DNA of 64,000 nt, taken from the NCBI RefSeq assembly GCF_026261605.1, contig NZ_CP102486.1, positions 1,116,001 through 1,180,000 of the forward strand, in the 5' to 3' direction. Positions 10,898-20,674 of this stretch are shown one piece after another. Each line of letters starts with the position of its first letter. Positions within the stretch are counted from its first letter, which is position 1. The notes under the pieces were generated by a model that did not search any database, had not been told where the DNA came from, and saw only the letters and a program-made list of their open reading frames with translations. Position numbers and translations under genes: made by a program. Source of the DNA: Dechloromonas sp. A34. Lineage in GTDB: Bacteria; Pseudomonadota; Gammaproteobacteria; Burkholderiales; Rhodocyclaceae.

Positions 10898-11652
10898 AAA
10901 TCCTGCTGGTCGATGACGAGCCGCTGGCTCGGGAGCGCCTGCGCGCCCTGCTCGCCGATATCGCCATGCAGTTGCCGAGCGAAGTCGTCGGAGAGGCTGG
11001 CAACGGCGTGCAGGCCCTAGCTTTTTTGCGTGAACATCCGGTCGATGTCGTGTTGGTCGATATTCGCATGCCGGGCATGGATGGCATCGAGCTGGTCGGT
11101 CATCTCGGTGCTTGCGAAAAACCGCCGGCGGTCATTTTCACGACGGCCTACGACAATTATGCGGTGCAGGCTTTCGATCTCAACGCGGTCGACTATCTAC
11201 TCAAGCCGGTGCGCACCCAGCGCCTGTTGGTCGCCTTGCAGAAGGCGCGCGGTGCGCAGCCGCCCGATGCCGAAATGCTCGCCGGCATCGGCCGCGCGGT
11301 GCGCGGCGGCGGGCGGACCCACCTCTCCTGCCATGAGCGCGGCCGCCTGCTGCTGGTTCCGGTGGCGGAGGTGCTCTACTTCAAGGCCGACCTCAAGTAC
11401 GTCACGGCCCGTACCGTCGAGCGCGAATTCCTGCTCGACGAGGCGCTGACCCATCTCGAGGGCGAGTTTGCCGACCGTTTCATCCGTCTGCACCGGGCGG
11501 TCCTGGTTGCCAAGAACGCGCTGGCCGGTTTCGAGAAGGCAGCCGACGACGATGCCGATGCCTACGGCTGGGCGCTGCTGCGCGGGGTGACGGACAAGCT
11601 GCCGGTCAGTCGCCGCCAATGGGGCGCGGCCAAGGCGGCCCTGGTCAGCTGA
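10876..11652 (+). CDS. LytTR-family (AlgR-like) response regulator
   Basis: The 258-residue product has an N-terminal receiver domain (LLVDDEPLARERL, with the phospho-accepting aspartate in VDIRMPGMDG and the lysine in YLLKPV) and a C-terminal LytTR DNA-binding domain (about residues 150-250, including FIRLHRAVLV). It is the natural partner of the upstream LytS-type kinase, whose gene it overlaps. AlgR-type regulators bind direct repeats at target promoters. The regulon cannot be read from this window. Confidence 0.9.
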   Translation: MPKENPLKILLVDDEPLARERLRALLADIAMQLPSEVVGEAGNGVQALAFLREHPVDVVLVDIRMPGMDGIELVGHLGACEKPPAVIFTTAYDNYAVQAFDLNAVDYLLKPVRTQRLLVALQKARGAQPPDAEMLAGIGRAVRGGGRTHLSCHERGRLLLVPVAEVLYFKADLKYVTARTVEREFLLDEALTHLEGEFADRFIRLHRAVLVAKNALAGFEKAADDDADAYGWALLRGVTDKLPVSRRQWGAAKAALVS

Positions 11653-11658
11653 AGCGGG

Positions 11659-12231
11659 TTAGCCGCCGGCTACAGCCTGCAGTATGGGTTCAACTATGCG
11701 CGAGGCGGCGCGGCGCGGCACGAAATGGTCATCGAGCAGGCGCTCGATCCGGAAAAACACTTCGTGGCGCGAGAAGGGCTTTTTCATGAAATCGTCGGCA
11801 CCGATCCGGGTGCCGAAAAACTGTTCCATGGCCTGCTCGTTGCCGCTCATCATGATCACCGGAATGTCGCGGGTCCGCGGATCGCGGCGAATCGCGCGCA
11901 GGGCTGCGAAGCCGTTCATGCCGGGGAGCATGATGTCGAGAAAGATCAGTTCCGGGCGGTGGTGCTGTAGCTGGGTCAGGCCGCTCTCCGCGTCCAGCGC
12001 TTCGAGCGTCTCGTAACCCGCCGAGCGCAGGAATTTCCTGAGGACGGTGACGATGGTCTTGGAGTCATCGATGATCAGTACCTGGGTGCCTTCGCGGGCA
12101 TTGACCCGCTGCCGGGTCCGGCGTTCGCCGGCCGCGAGTTCGGGTAATGCCTCGGGGTGGGGTAGCGACGGCTCTTCTCGTCTGAATAGCGCCCTGAGTT
12201 GTTCCAGTATGCCCACGACTACTCCCTTCAA
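11659..12231 (-). CDS. CheY-like single-receiver response regulator
   Basis: The 190-residue protein has a basic, probably disordered N-terminal stretch of about 48 residues followed by one receiver domain. The acidic pair is in IIDDSKT, the phospho-accepting aspartate in LIFLDIMLPGMNG, the switch threonine position is filled by MSGNE, and the lysine is in FMKKPF. There is no output domain, as in PilG/PilH and other adaptor-like regulators. It converges on the LytTR gene (6-bp gap). The cognate kinase is not identified. Confidence 0.82.
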   Translation of the reverse strand: MKGVVVGILEQLRALFRREEPSLPHPEALPELAAGERRTRQRVNAREGTQVLIIDDSKTIVTVLRKFLRSAGYETLEALDAESGLTQLQHHRPELIFLDIMLPGMNGFAALRAIRRDPRTRDIPVIMMSGNEQAMEQFFGTRIGADDFMKKPFSRHEVFFRIERLLDDHFVPRRAASRIVEPILQAVAGG

Positions 12232-12376
12232 TAGATCGATCGCACGCTTCGGGTCCCGTGTCGAGCCGAATCTTGCGGCGACACGGCGTCCGAAATTGCG
12301 CTATGTCTTTCTATTTTAGGATGCTAATTGCATTTAACCGTGGCTATTTGACCTGTGTTGAGAAATATTTCCGCTT

Positions 12377-14980
12377 TTACGTTGATTCTTGTCCGAGAAC
12401 TTTCGAAATCACCTCGAAAACGTCACCAGACAGCCCGGGTTGCCGGCGGATCATTTCCAGGGCTTGGCGCGCTGCCGTCTGGCGGTTGGCGTCGAATTTC
12501 TTCCAGCGGTCGAAGCAGCGCGCCAGCCGCGAGGCGACTTGCGGATTGAGCGGATCGAGCTCGATGATCCGTTCGGCCAGGAAGGCATAACCGCTTCCGT
12601 CGGCGGCGTTGAAGCGGACAAGGTTGGCGCCGAAGTTGCGGAGCAGCGAATAGACCTTGTTCGGATTGGTGATATCGAAGGCCGGGTGGGCGGTGAGCTT
12701 CTTGACCGTGGCCAGCGTGCTCGGCAGGCGGCTGCCGGACTGGGCGACCAGCCATTTGTCGACGACCAGCGCTTCGTGCTGCCAGCGCTGGTAGAAATCG
12801 GCGAGCGCCGGTTCGCGTTCCGGGCAGTCGGTCTGGGCCAGTGCGGCGAGCGCGGCGAACTGGTCGGTCATGTTGTCGGCGCTGTCGAATTGCCGAACGG
12901 CCAGTTGGCGTGCGGATTCCGTGTTCAGCTCGAGCAGGTAGCCGAGGCAGGTGTTGCGCAGGGCGCGGCGGCCGGCTTCCGCGCTGCTCGGGCTATAGGC
13001 TGCGCTGGCGGCGAGCGCGGCATAGACGCCGGCGAACTCGGCTGCCAGCTGTTCGGCCAAGTGCCGGCGCAGGGCATTGCGCGCGGCATGCAGGGCATCC
13101 GGATCGATTTCGGCGAGGGCCTCGGCCAGGGTCGATTCGCCGGGCAGGGTCAGGGCTTCGGCGACGAAGGCAGCGCCGCGTTGGTTGTGGGTGTGCAGCA
13201 GACGGCGCGCCGCATCGACGAAACCGGCCGGCCAGGCCGGTTCGCGGCCGGTGGCGATCGCTGCCGTGGCTTCGAGAATCAGTTGCGAGGCCAGGCGCTG
13301 GCCGGCCTCCCAGGCGTTGAAGGCATCGCTCTCGAAGGCCAGCAGGTGGGTCAGCTGCTGCGGGCTGTAGGCGAAATCGAGCACGACCGGGGCCGAAAAG
13401 TCACGCAGCAGCGAGGGCACGGGTTCGGCGCCAATGTCTTCGAAGGCAAAGGCCTGCGTGGTCTCCGTGAGCAGCAGGGTCTGTTCGCTGCCGGGCAGGA
13501 TGTTTCCGGTCGCATCGAACAGCGCGACGCGGATCGGGATCAGGTAGGGCTGCCGGTCGCTGGCCCGCGGGTTGCTCTGGCTGAAACTCAGCGTGTAGCG
13601 GCGGGCCGGCGCATCGTAACGGGCGGTCGCCGCAACCTGCGGCGTGCCGGGCTGGGCATACCAGCGCATGAATTGCGTGAAGTCGAAACCCGAGGCGGCG
13701 GCCATCGCGGCGACGAAATCCTCGCAGGTCACGGCCTGGCCGTCGTGGCGGCGGAAGTATTCGTCCATGCCCTTTCGGAAGCCGTCGCGGCCGATCAGCG
13801 TCTGGATCATGCGGACGACTTCGGCGCCCTTTTCGTAGACGGTCGCCGTGTAGAAATTGTTGATCTCGACGAAGGAAGCCGGGCGCACCGGATGCGCCAT
13901 CGGGCCGGAATCCTCGGGGAACTGCGCAGCACGCAGGCCGCGCACCTCGCGGATACGGGCCGTTGACTGGTCGTGCAGATCGGCGCCGAATTCCTGGTCG
14001 CGGAAGACGGTCAGGCCTTCCTTCAGCGAGAGCTGGAACCAGTCGCGGCAGGTGACGCGGTTGCCGGTCCAGTTGTGAAAATACTCATGGGCGACGACGC
14101 GGTCGATGTTCTCGAAATCGACGTCGGTCGCCACGTCGGAGCGGGCCAGCACGTACTTGGTGTTGAAGATGTTGAGGCCCTTGTTCTCCATGGCCCCCAT
14201 GTTGAAGTCGCCGACGGCGACGATCATGTAATGCTCGAGGTCGCATTCCAGGCCGAAACGCTGTTCGTCCCAGCGCATCGATTTCTGCAGCGCCGCCATG
14301 GCATGCGGGCACTGGTCGAGCTTGCCCGGCTCGACGTAGATGGCGAGCTGCACCGTGCGTCCGGAGGCGGTCTGGAAAGTGTCGAACAGGCCGTCGAGCT
14401 TGCCGGCGACGACGGCGAACAGATAGGCCGGTTTCTTGAAGGGGTCGGCCCAGCGCGCCCAGTGGCGGCCATTCGGCTCGTCGCCCGAGGCGACCGGGTT
14501 GCCGTTGGCGAGCAGCACCGGGTAAGTCGCCTGGTCGGCATGGAGCGTCACCGTATAGGTCGCCATGACGTCCGGGCGGTCGAGGAACCAGGTGATGCGG
14601 CGGAAACCCTGTGCCTCGCACTGCGTGAAATAGCCGTCCTTGGAACGGTAGAGGCCGGAAAGGCGGGTGTTCTTGTCGGGCTGGATGCGGACCACGGTGC
14701 GCAGCGTGAAGGCTGCCGGCACGTCGGCGATGGTCAGCGTGCTGTCGCTCTGCGCGAACGGGACGCTGGCGCCGTCGAGCGTCACGCTCAAAGTTTCCAG
14801 CTCGTCGCCATCGAGTACCAGCGGCTGGCCGGCGCTGGCCGGATTGCGTCGCATCGCCAGGGTGGCGGTGACGGTGGTGCCGCCGGGTTCGATGTTGAAA
14901 TCGAGATCGACGGTGTCGACCAGGTAGGCGGGCGGGGTGTAGTCCTTCAGATAAACGGTTTGGGGGGTATCGGTTTTCAT
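12377..14980 (-). CDS. pepN: Aminopeptidase N (M1 family)
   Basis: PepN is a zinc metallo-aminopeptidase that removes N-terminal residues from peptides in the cytoplasm. The 867-residue length matches the bacterial PepN group. The exopeptidase motif GAMENKGLN lies near residue 261 and the zinc motif HEYFHNW near 295, with the third ligand glutamate about 20 residues on (LKEGLTVF). The start MKTDTPQTVYLKDY is the family norm. It stands alone, with a 145-bp gap on one side and a 208-bp gap on the other. Confidence 0.96.
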   Translation of the reverse strand: MKTDTPQTVYLKDYTPPAYLVDTVDLDFNIEPGGTTVTATLAMRRNPASAGQPLVLDGDELETLSVTLDGASVPFAQSDSTLTIADVPAAFTLRTVVRIQPDKNTRLSGLYRSKDGYFTQCEAQGFRRITWFLDRPDVMATYTVTLHADQATYPVLLANGNPVASGDEPNGRHWARWADPFKKPAYLFAVVAGKLDGLFDTFQTASGRTVQLAIYVEPGKLDQCPHAMAALQKSMRWDEQRFGLECDLEHYMIVAVGDFNMGAMENKGLNIFNTKYVLARSDVATDVDFENIDRVVAHEYFHNWTGNRVTCRDWFQLSLKEGLTVFRDQEFGADLHDQSTARIREVRGLRAAQFPEDSGPMAHPVRPASFVEINNFYTATVYEKGAEVVRMIQTLIGRDGFRKGMDEYFRRHDGQAVTCEDFVAAMAAASGFDFTQFMRWYAQPGTPQVAATARYDAPARRYTLSFSQSNPRASDRQPYLIPIRVALFDATGNILPGSEQTLLLTETTQAFAFEDIGAEPVPSLLRDFSAPVVLDFAYSPQQLTHLLAFESDAFNAWEAGQRLASQLILEATAAIATGREPAWPAGFVDAARRLLHTHNQRGAAFVAEALTLPGESTLAEALAEIDPDALHAARNALRRHLAEQLAAEFAGVYAALAASAAYSPSSAEAGRRALRNTCLGYLLELNTESARQLAVRQFDSADNMTDQFAALAALAQTDCPEREPALADFYQRWQHEALVVDKWLVAQSGSRLPSTLATVKKLTAHPAFDITNPNKVYSLLRNFGANLVRFNAADGSGYAFLAERIIELDPLNPQVASRLARCFDRWKKFDANRQTAARQALEMIRRQPGLSGDVFEVISKVLGQEST

Positions 14981-15188
14981 TGTTTTGACGGAGCTGGGGG
15001 GGAAGCCACCGATGATACGTCAAACTTGGTTTAGCCAATTTTCTGGGGCGTGTGGCGCGCTTGCTTTCAAGCCTTTTGAGAGGCTCACAGAGGGGCTACT
15101 TCGTGCCCTTTGCGGACATAGCCAGATTTGGAAAGTGGTCATTCAGGAACGCGCGAGGTCGCCTGCAACGAAGTGTCAGGGACCGGTC

Positions 15189-16178
15189 TCACTTCAATGA
15201 AGCGCGGTAAATAGTTCCATCCTTACCTCCAACAAAAACAGACGTACCGGTTCGAGATACCTCTAGCGATACGATTTCCGTTGGCACGGGCTGCTCCTTA
15301 ATGAGTTTTCCCGTGCCTACGTCCCATGTAAGTAGTCGCTTGTCCTGTCCTCCGGATACAACTTGCTTTCCGTCTGGCGAGATCCGTATTGCTCTGATGT
15401 CCATGGTATGTCCGGTCATTCGCCTAAGTTCAAGGCCAGTACTAAGTTCCCACACCAGCAGCGTCTTTCGATCAATGCCATACGAAACCGCAAGGTTGTT
15501 GCTAATTGCCATAGCGAGTGGCCCGCCCTTGTAAGCTTTGCCTTGAATGATCGACAACTGCTTGCACGTTGATAAGTCCCACGTTCGGATGCTTTGATCC
15601 TGGCTTGCGGAGATGGCATTCTTTCCGTCATTGAAGAAGTTCACGGTCGTCAACGCGTACATGCGTTCATGCCCGTTCAATTGGCATATCGATTTTCCCG
15701 TAGCGCGATTCCACAGAATCAGTGCGCCGCCCTGTCCCGCAGAAAGAATGCGATCACCTCGCGGCGAGACTGAAACGACATTGACTCCCCAGGGATGTTC
15801 TACAAGCCTGCGTTCGCTATTTAACTCCCTCAAATTCCAAATCTCGACGGCTTTGTCTAAGCCACCAGAAACAGCAAATGCTCCGTCGGGAGCGAATTTC
15901 ACATCAAAGGCCGCGTAGAGATTGGCAACGTGATGTGCGTTGAAGTGCGCCAGTTCCTTCTTGGATGGGACGTCCCAAAATCGAATTCCATCGCTATCGC
16001 TTGCGGATAGAGCCTTCGTTTCATCCGGCGAGAGCGCGATTGCCATAACCCAGGCTGTATGGCCACGCAAAACTGGGACTACATCGTCTGCCGCAAACAA
16101 GGATTGTGAAATAGCAACCAACGCCACAATTAGTAGCGATGTGCGGACGTTTACACCAAAGATTCGGATGGCGGCCAT
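15189..16178 (-). CDS. Exported WD40-repeat protein
   Basis: This 329-residue protein starts with a likely signal peptide (hydrophobic SLLIVALVAISQSLFA followed by ADD) and then contains about seven WD40-type blades, seen as repeated GH...SPD...S...D..I..WD patterns (for example GHTMDIRAIRISPDG and GGQDKRLLTWD). It probably folds as a beta-propeller scaffold in the periplasm. Base composition is visibly less GC-rich than its neighbours, suggesting recent acquisition. No enzyme motif is seen and the partner is unknown. Confidence 0.82.
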   Translation of the reverse strand: MAAIRIFGVNVRTSLLIVALVAISQSLFAADDVVPVLRGHTAWVMAIALSPDETKALSASDSDGIRFWDVPSKKELAHFNAHHVANLYAAFDVKFAPDGAFAVSGGLDKAVEIWNLRELNSERRLVEHPWGVNVVSVSPRGDRILSAGQGGALILWNRATGKSICQLNGHERMYALTTVNFFNDGKNAISASQDQSIRTWDLSTCKQLSIIQGKAYKGGPLAMAISNNLAVSYGIDRKTLLVWELSTGLELRRMTGHTMDIRAIRISPDGKQVVSGGQDKRLLTWDVGTGKLIKEQPVPTEIVSLEVSRTGTSVFVGGKDGTIYRASLK

Positions 16179-16374
16179 TTCAAGATTCCTAACGACGCTG
16201 TGGAAAAATCGTGTTCATACCGCCATCGTGCCTTAAACCATATGGAATAACAAACTAACCATTTGTCACGAATGGCAGCTATGGAGCGATTTCTTGAGTG
16301 CATGGAAATGGCCGGGTGTTGCCGGTCGCATTCTCCGTTTTGCCCCCCCTCCAGCGAATGCTGCCTTTCTGGAA

Positions 16375-17226
16375 TCAGCGCTTGGCCTCCAGCCCAAAAC
16401 GCGTCAGGCGCACGTCCACGGTGACCGACAGCGCGGTCAGTGCTGCCGCCTTGGCCCGGCCCTCGGCGCTGGCGCGGTAGAGGTGCGGGGTCATGGCCAG
16501 CAGGTCGGCGATCTGTTCCGCGCCGCTGAGGTCCAGCAGGTAGCGGACGGTTTCGGTGGCCAGGACCGTGAAGCCTTCTGGTGCTTGGGCCTCGATCGTG
16601 CGTTCCGGCTTCAGCGTGGGATAGATGATTTCGCGCAGTTCGCGCAGGTGGTCCGGTCCGGCATCGACTTGCAGCAGTTGGCCGTCCGCTTTCAGGACGC
16701 GGGCGAACTCGGCATAGACCGGGAAACCGAACATGCACAGGATGCGGTCGAGCGTGCCGGGCAGCACCGGCAGGTTGGCGTTGCTGCCGACGACCCAGTT
16801 GGGCCGCGGGTCCTGTTTCGCGGCGGATAGTACTGCCCACTTCGAAATGTCCAGGCCGAGCAGGGCCAGGGTTTGTCCGGCACCGGCTGCGGCGGCCAGC
16901 TGGCGCAGGTAGTAGCCTTCGCCACAGCCGGCGTCGAGGCAGCGGGGCGTAGCGCCGGGCGGCAGATCGACCAGTACGGCGCGGCTGACGGCGGCGGCAA
17001 TCGGCTGGTAAGCGCCGGCATTGAGGAATCGCCGGCGGGCGGCGACCATTTCCTTGCTGTCGCCGGGATCGCGCGAGCGCTTTTGCTGCACCGGCAGCAA
17101 GTGGGTATAGCCTTGGCTGGCAATATCGAAACTATGGCCGGCGGCGCAGCGCCAAGTCGGGCCGTTGCGGTGCAGCGGCGCCCCGTCGAGCGGGCAGGCC
17201 AGGGCTTGAAAAGGAATGATGTTCAT
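16375..17226 (-). CDS. rlmA: 23S rRNA (guanine-N1)-methyltransferase, RlmA type
   Basis: RlmA methylates G745 of 23S rRNA using SAM. The product (283 residues from ATG 17226) shows the family segments YTHLLPVQQKRSRDPGDS and AARRRFL, then a SAM site DAGCGEGYYLRQLA. The N-terminal zinc ribbon usually has CxxC-x12-CxxxH. Here the ligands read C11, D14, C27 and H31, so the second cysteine is an aspartate. The start at 17226 was chosen over a longer frame because MNIIPFQALACPL aligns with the family start. Confidence 0.85.
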   Translation of the reverse strand: MNIIPFQALACPLDGAPLHRNGPTWRCAAGHSFDIASQGYTHLLPVQQKRSRDPGDSKEMVAARRRFLNAGAYQPIAAAVSRAVLVDLPPGATPRCLDAGCGEGYYLRQLAAAAGAGQTLALLGLDISKWAVLSAAKQDPRPNWVVGSNANLPVLPGTLDRILCMFGFPVYAEFARVLKADGQLLQVDAGPDHLRELREIIYPTLKPERTIEAQAPEGFTVLATETVRYLLDLSGAEQIADLLAMTPHLYRASAEGRAKAAALTALSVTVDVRLTRFGLEAKR

Positions 17227-17254
17227 CGATGAGGCGGTTCGGATTAGGGGGCGT

Positions 17255-17878
17255 TCAGCGGCGTTGCCAGACCTGCCAGCGTTCGTGCCCGGCGAAGACC
17301 GGGATCGAGTCGCCGACTGCAATGTCTTCGAGACGCACGAAGTTCGGGGCCAGCAGTTCATCCAGTTGTTCCGGCAGGATGCCGAAGGGCGGGCCTTTGG
17401 GCTTGTCGCAAACGAAGAAGTAGCCGGCGAGCCGGGCGCCGGAGGGGAGCAGTTCGGCGATGCGCCGGCCCCAGTCGGCCCACAGCTTGCGCGGCAGGGC
17501 GCAGAGGAAGGCGCGCTCGTAGATCAGGGCGTAGGGGGTGGCGGGGTTAAAGGTGAAAAAGTCGGCGCAGACGAGGTCTACCTTGGCATCCCCCAGCACC
17601 GCGCGGGCGGTGGCGACGGCGGCCGGTGCGAAATCGAGGGCGGTGACCGGCCAGCCCCGTTCGGCCAGATGGCGGGCCTCCCAGGCGCTGCCGCAGCCGG
17701 GGATCAGGGTGTTGAAGGGGGCAGGTTGGGCGGCGATGAAAGCGGCAAAGGCCTCCGGCACTTTTCCCGCATCCCACGGCGTGACGCCTTCGGCAAAGCG
17801 CTTGCTCCAGAAGTCCGGGTGTTCTGGGCGCTGCTCGGGCGGCTTGATCTGGGTCGAAGAGGGCGACTGGTCGCTCAT
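17255..17878 (-). CDS. TPMT-family SAM-dependent methyltransferase
   Basis: This 207-residue protein resembles the thiopurine S-methyltransferase family, in which bacterial members methylate thiols, selenium or tellurium compounds. It has FWSKRFAEGVTPWD near the N terminus, the SAM motif LIPGCGSAWEARHLAERGW and a second acidic motif ALDFAPAAV. The actual substrate is not predictable. It sits 28 bases ahead of rlmA on the same strand and is divergent from hemC with a 41-bp spacer. Confidence 0.82.
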   Translation of the reverse strand: MSDQSPSSTQIKPPEQRPEHPDFWSKRFAEGVTPWDAGKVPEAFAAFIAAQPAPFNTLIPGCGSAWEARHLAERGWPVTALDFAPAAVATARAVLGDAKVDLVCADFFTFNPATPYALIYERAFLCALPRKLWADWGRRIAELLPSGARLAGYFFVCDKPKGPPFGILPEQLDELLAPNFVRLEDIAVGDSIPVFAGHERWQVWQRR

Positions 17879-17919
17879 GCTAAGATTGCCCTCCTTGAAA
17901 ACTCTGCTGTCTGCCGCTC

Positions 17920-18855
17920 ATGTCCGCTCCGTCCAAGATCGTTATCGCCTCCCGCGAATCCCGCCTCGCCATGTGGCAGGCTGTTCATGTTCAAGGCCGA
18001 CTGGCGAGTCTAAATCCGGGGGCGGAGGTTGTCATTCTCGGCATGACGACCAAAGGCGACCAGATCCTCGACCGCCCGCTCGCCGAAATCGGCGGCAAGG
18101 GTCTGTTCATCAAGGAACTGGAAGTCGCGATGCAGGAAGGCAAGGCCCACCTCGCCGTGCATTCGATGAAGGACGTGCCGATGGTGATGCCGGAAGGCTT
18201 CGTGCTGGCCGCCATCTCGGCCCGCGAAAATCCGCGCGACGCCTTCGTCTCGAACAAGTATGCCGGGCTCGACGACCTGCCGGCCGGGGCCGTGGTCGGT
18301 ACTTCCAGCCTGCGCCGCGAATCCATCCTGCGCGCCAAGTATCCGCAACTGGTCATCAAGAGCCTGCGCGGCAATCTCGATACCCGCCTGAAGAAGCTCG
18401 ATGCCGGCGAGTACGATGCGATCATCCTCGCTGCCGCCGGCCTGATCCGCCTCGGCCTGGAAAACCGCATCAAGGCGGTGCTCACCGCTGAACAGTCGCT
18501 GCCCGCTCCCGGCCAGGGCGCGCTCGGCATCGAACTGATCGATGGCGCGGCTGACATGGCCGACGTCGTTGCGCCCTTGAATGACCCGGAAACTGCCCAC
18601 TGCGTCAAGGCCGAACGCGCCTTCTCGCGCGCCCTGGGCGGCAGCTGCCAGGTGCCGCTCGGCGGCTACGCGATCATCGACAACGGCCAGCTCTGGTTGC
18701 GCGGTTTCGTCGCCACCGCAGACGGCAAGGAAATGGTCAGCGCCGAACTGCGCGGCGACCCGGCCGACGACGAAGCGCTCGGCCGGCAACTGGCCGAACA
18801 ACTACGCGCCCAAGGCGCCGACGCCATCCTGGAAAAGCTCGCCCACTGCAAATGA
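17920..18855 (+). CDS. hemC: Porphobilinogen deaminase (hydroxymethylbilane synthase)
   Basis: HemC joins four porphobilinogen units into hydroxymethylbilane on a covalently bound dipyrromethane cofactor. The 311-residue product contains the cofactor-binding cysteine C243 in [10 protein letters not shown], the RRES and [12 protein letters not shown] segments, and the motif VHSMKDVPM. The length is typical. It starts a tightly overlapping hemC-hemD-hemX-hemY unit; the stop overlaps the hemD ATG by 4 bp. Confidence 0.97.
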   Translation: MSAPSKIVIASRESRLAMWQAVHVQGRLASLNPGAEVVILGMTTKGDQILDRPLAEIGGKGLFIKELEVAMQEGKAHLAVHSMKDVPMVMPEGFVLAAISARENPRDAFVSNKYAGLDDLPAGAVVGTSSLRRESILRAKYPQLVIKSLRGNLDTRLKKLDAGEYDAIILAAAGLIRLGLENRIKAVLTAEQSLPAPGQGALGIELIDGAADMADVVAPLNDPETAHCVKAERAFSRALGGSCQVPLGGYAIIDNGQLWLRGFVATADGKEMVSAELRGDPADDEALGRQLAEQLRAQGADAILEKLAHCK

Positions 18856-19634
18856 GCCAGACCGGCCCGCTTGCCGGCCGCACCATCGTCGTCACCCGGC
18901 CGCTGGCCCAGGCCGGGCCGCTGGCCCAGGCCATCGAAGCAGCCGGCGGCAAGCCGCTGATTTTCCCGCTGCTCGAGATTTTCCCGGCTTCGGACCCGCA
19001 GCCGCTGGCTGCGGCCGTCGACCGATTGGGCGACTATGCGCTGGCGGTCTTCATCAGTCCGAATGCGGTAGACCATGCATTGCCGGCCATTCTGGCGCGC
19101 GGAGCATGGCCGGCAAGTTTGCAGCCCGCCGCGGTCGGCCAGGGGACCGTGAAGGCGTTGTTGGCGCACGGCGTCGCCGGCTGCATCGCGCCGACCGAGC
19201 GCTTCGATTCGGAAACCCTGCTCGCCTTGCCGGCATTGGCAAAAGAAGCCGTCGTCGGCCAACGGGTCGCCATCTTTCGCGGCGACGGCGGGCGCGAGCT
19301 GCTGGCCGACACCTTGCGTGAGCGCGGGGCGACTGTGGATTGCATCACCTGCTACCGCCGCTCGGGCCCTTCCGATGGCGTGGCGCCCCTGCTGCGCGCC
19401 TGGCGCGCCGGGCAATTGGATGCCCTGACCGTTTCGAGCAGCGAAGGCCTGCGCCATCTGCTTGATCTGCTTGACGGCGAGGGGCGCGATTTCCTGCGCA
19501 AGACGCCGCTTTTCGTCCCCCATGCCCGGATTGCGGACAACGCAGCGGCATTGGGTTTGAGCAACATTATCCTGAGCGGGGCAGCCGACGCTGGCATCAT
19601 GGCCGCCTTACTTGCTTATAATTGGCCGGCATGA
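18852..19634 (+). CDS. hemD: Uroporphyrinogen-III synthase
   Basis: HemD cyclises hydroxymethylbilane with inversion of ring D to give uroporphyrinogen III. The 260-residue sequence is poorly conserved, as is normal for the family, but shows GRTIVVTRP near the start, VFISPNAV and FTSSEGL-like [12 protein letters not shown]. It lies between hemC and hemX with 4-bp overlaps on both sides. Position and motifs together make the call firm. Confidence 0.93.
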   Translation: MSQTGPLAGRTIVVTRPLAQAGPLAQAIEAAGGKPLIFPLLEIFPASDPQPLAAAVDRLGDYALAVFISPNAVDHALPAILARGAWPASLQPAAVGQGTVKALLAHGVAGCIAPTERFDSETLLALPALAKEAVVGQRVAIFRGDGGRELLADTLRERGATVDCITCYRRSGPSDGVAPLLRAWRAGQLDALTVSSSEGLRHLLDLLDGEGRDFLRKTPLFVPHARIADNAAALGLSNIILSGAADAGIMAALLAYNWPA

Positions 19635-20674
19635 TGCCTGATAACGATAATTCCTCTCCCCCGATCGTGACCCCAACGCCTACTCCGACCAGCGCTGCCT
19701 GGCGAAATCCCTGGTTGTTCATTGCACTCGCCGCCCTCGTTTTGGCCGGCTGGCAATGGCTGGAAACCCGACAGCAACTGGCTGGCATGCAGGATCAGGT
19801 GGCTCGCCGCCTGGCCGCGGCCGAGGCCAGCGCCACGGAAGAACTCGGCGCCCGCAAACAGTTGCTGGCCCAGGTCGACGACCTGCAGGCCAAGCTCGGT
19901 GCGCTCGAAGGCAAGCTGGCCGAATTCCAGGGGCAGAGCGAATCGATGCAGGCTCTTTACCAGGATCTGACGCGCAGCCGCGAGGAAGCGATCCTGCTCG
20001 AAGTCGAGCAGGCCATTACGCTGGCCGGGCAACAACTGCAACTGGCGGGCAACGTGCCGGTCGCCGTGCTCGCCTTGCAGTCGGCCGATGCCCGGTTGGC
20101 CCGCCTCGACCGGCCGCAGTATCTGCCGCTGCGCAAGGCGCTGGCCAAGGATCTGGCCAGACTGAACGCGCTACCCTTCGTCGACGTGCCGGGCGTTAGC
20201 CTGCGTCTCGAACAGGTGGTGGCCGGCATCGACAAGCTGCCGCTGGCCGCCTACGATCGGCCGCTCGGCCAGGCCAAGCCGGCACCCGCCGGCGGAATGC
20301 TGCCCTGGTGGCAGCGCACTGGCGGCGAGATCTGGCAGGAAGTCAAAGGTCTGGTTCGCATTCAGCGCTTCGACCGCGAAGAGGCGGTCCTGCTGGCGCC
20401 CGGTCAGAATTTTTTCCTGCGAGAGAACCTCAAGCTGCGCCTGCTCAACGCCCGTCTGGCCCTGCTCTCGCGCGATCAATGGACTTTTCGCAACGAGTTG
20501 AAGGTCACCCAGGACTGGCTGCGCCGTCATTTCGTCGCCGATGACAAGCTTGTCCAGTCGGTCCAGACGACGCTGGGCCAGATGATGGCCACCGAGATCA
20601 ACGTCGAGTTGCCTAACCTGAACGACAGCCAGATGGCGCTGCGCGCTGTCCGTAGCGTCAAGGAAAAGCGGTGA
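19631..20674 (+). CDS. hemX: HemX family membrane protein
   Basis: This is a 347-residue inner-membrane protein with one transmembrane segment (about residues 25-45, WLFIALAALVLAGWQWL) followed by a coiled-coil-rich periplasmic region. HemX proteins are often labelled uroporphyrinogen-III methyltransferases, but nothing like a SAM fold is visible here and the role in haem synthesis is unproven. The ATG at 19631 overlapping the hemD TGA was chosen over a TTG three codons earlier. Confidence 0.88.
   Translation: MMPDNDNSSPPIVTPTPTPTSAAWRNPWLFIALAALVLAGWQWLETRQQLAGMQDQVARRLAAAEASATEELGARKQLLAQVDDLQAKLGALEGKLAEFQGQSESMQALYQDLTRSREEAILLEVEQAITLAGQQLQLAGNVPVAVLALQSADARLARLDRPQYLPLRKALAKDLARLNALPFVDVPGVSLRLEQVVAGIDKLPLAAYDRPLGQAKPAPAGGMLPWWQRTGGEIWQEVKGLVRIQRFDREEAVLLAPGQNFFLRENLKLRLLNARLALLSRDQWTFRNELKVTQDWLRRHFVADDKLVQSVQTTLGQMMATEINVELPNLNDSQMALRAVRSVKEKR

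Noticed and set aside
14985..15200. 71-codon plus-strand frame between pepN and the WD40 gene
   Set aside because: No family likeness and it runs into the WD40 coding region. The 208-bp gap shows no other clear element.
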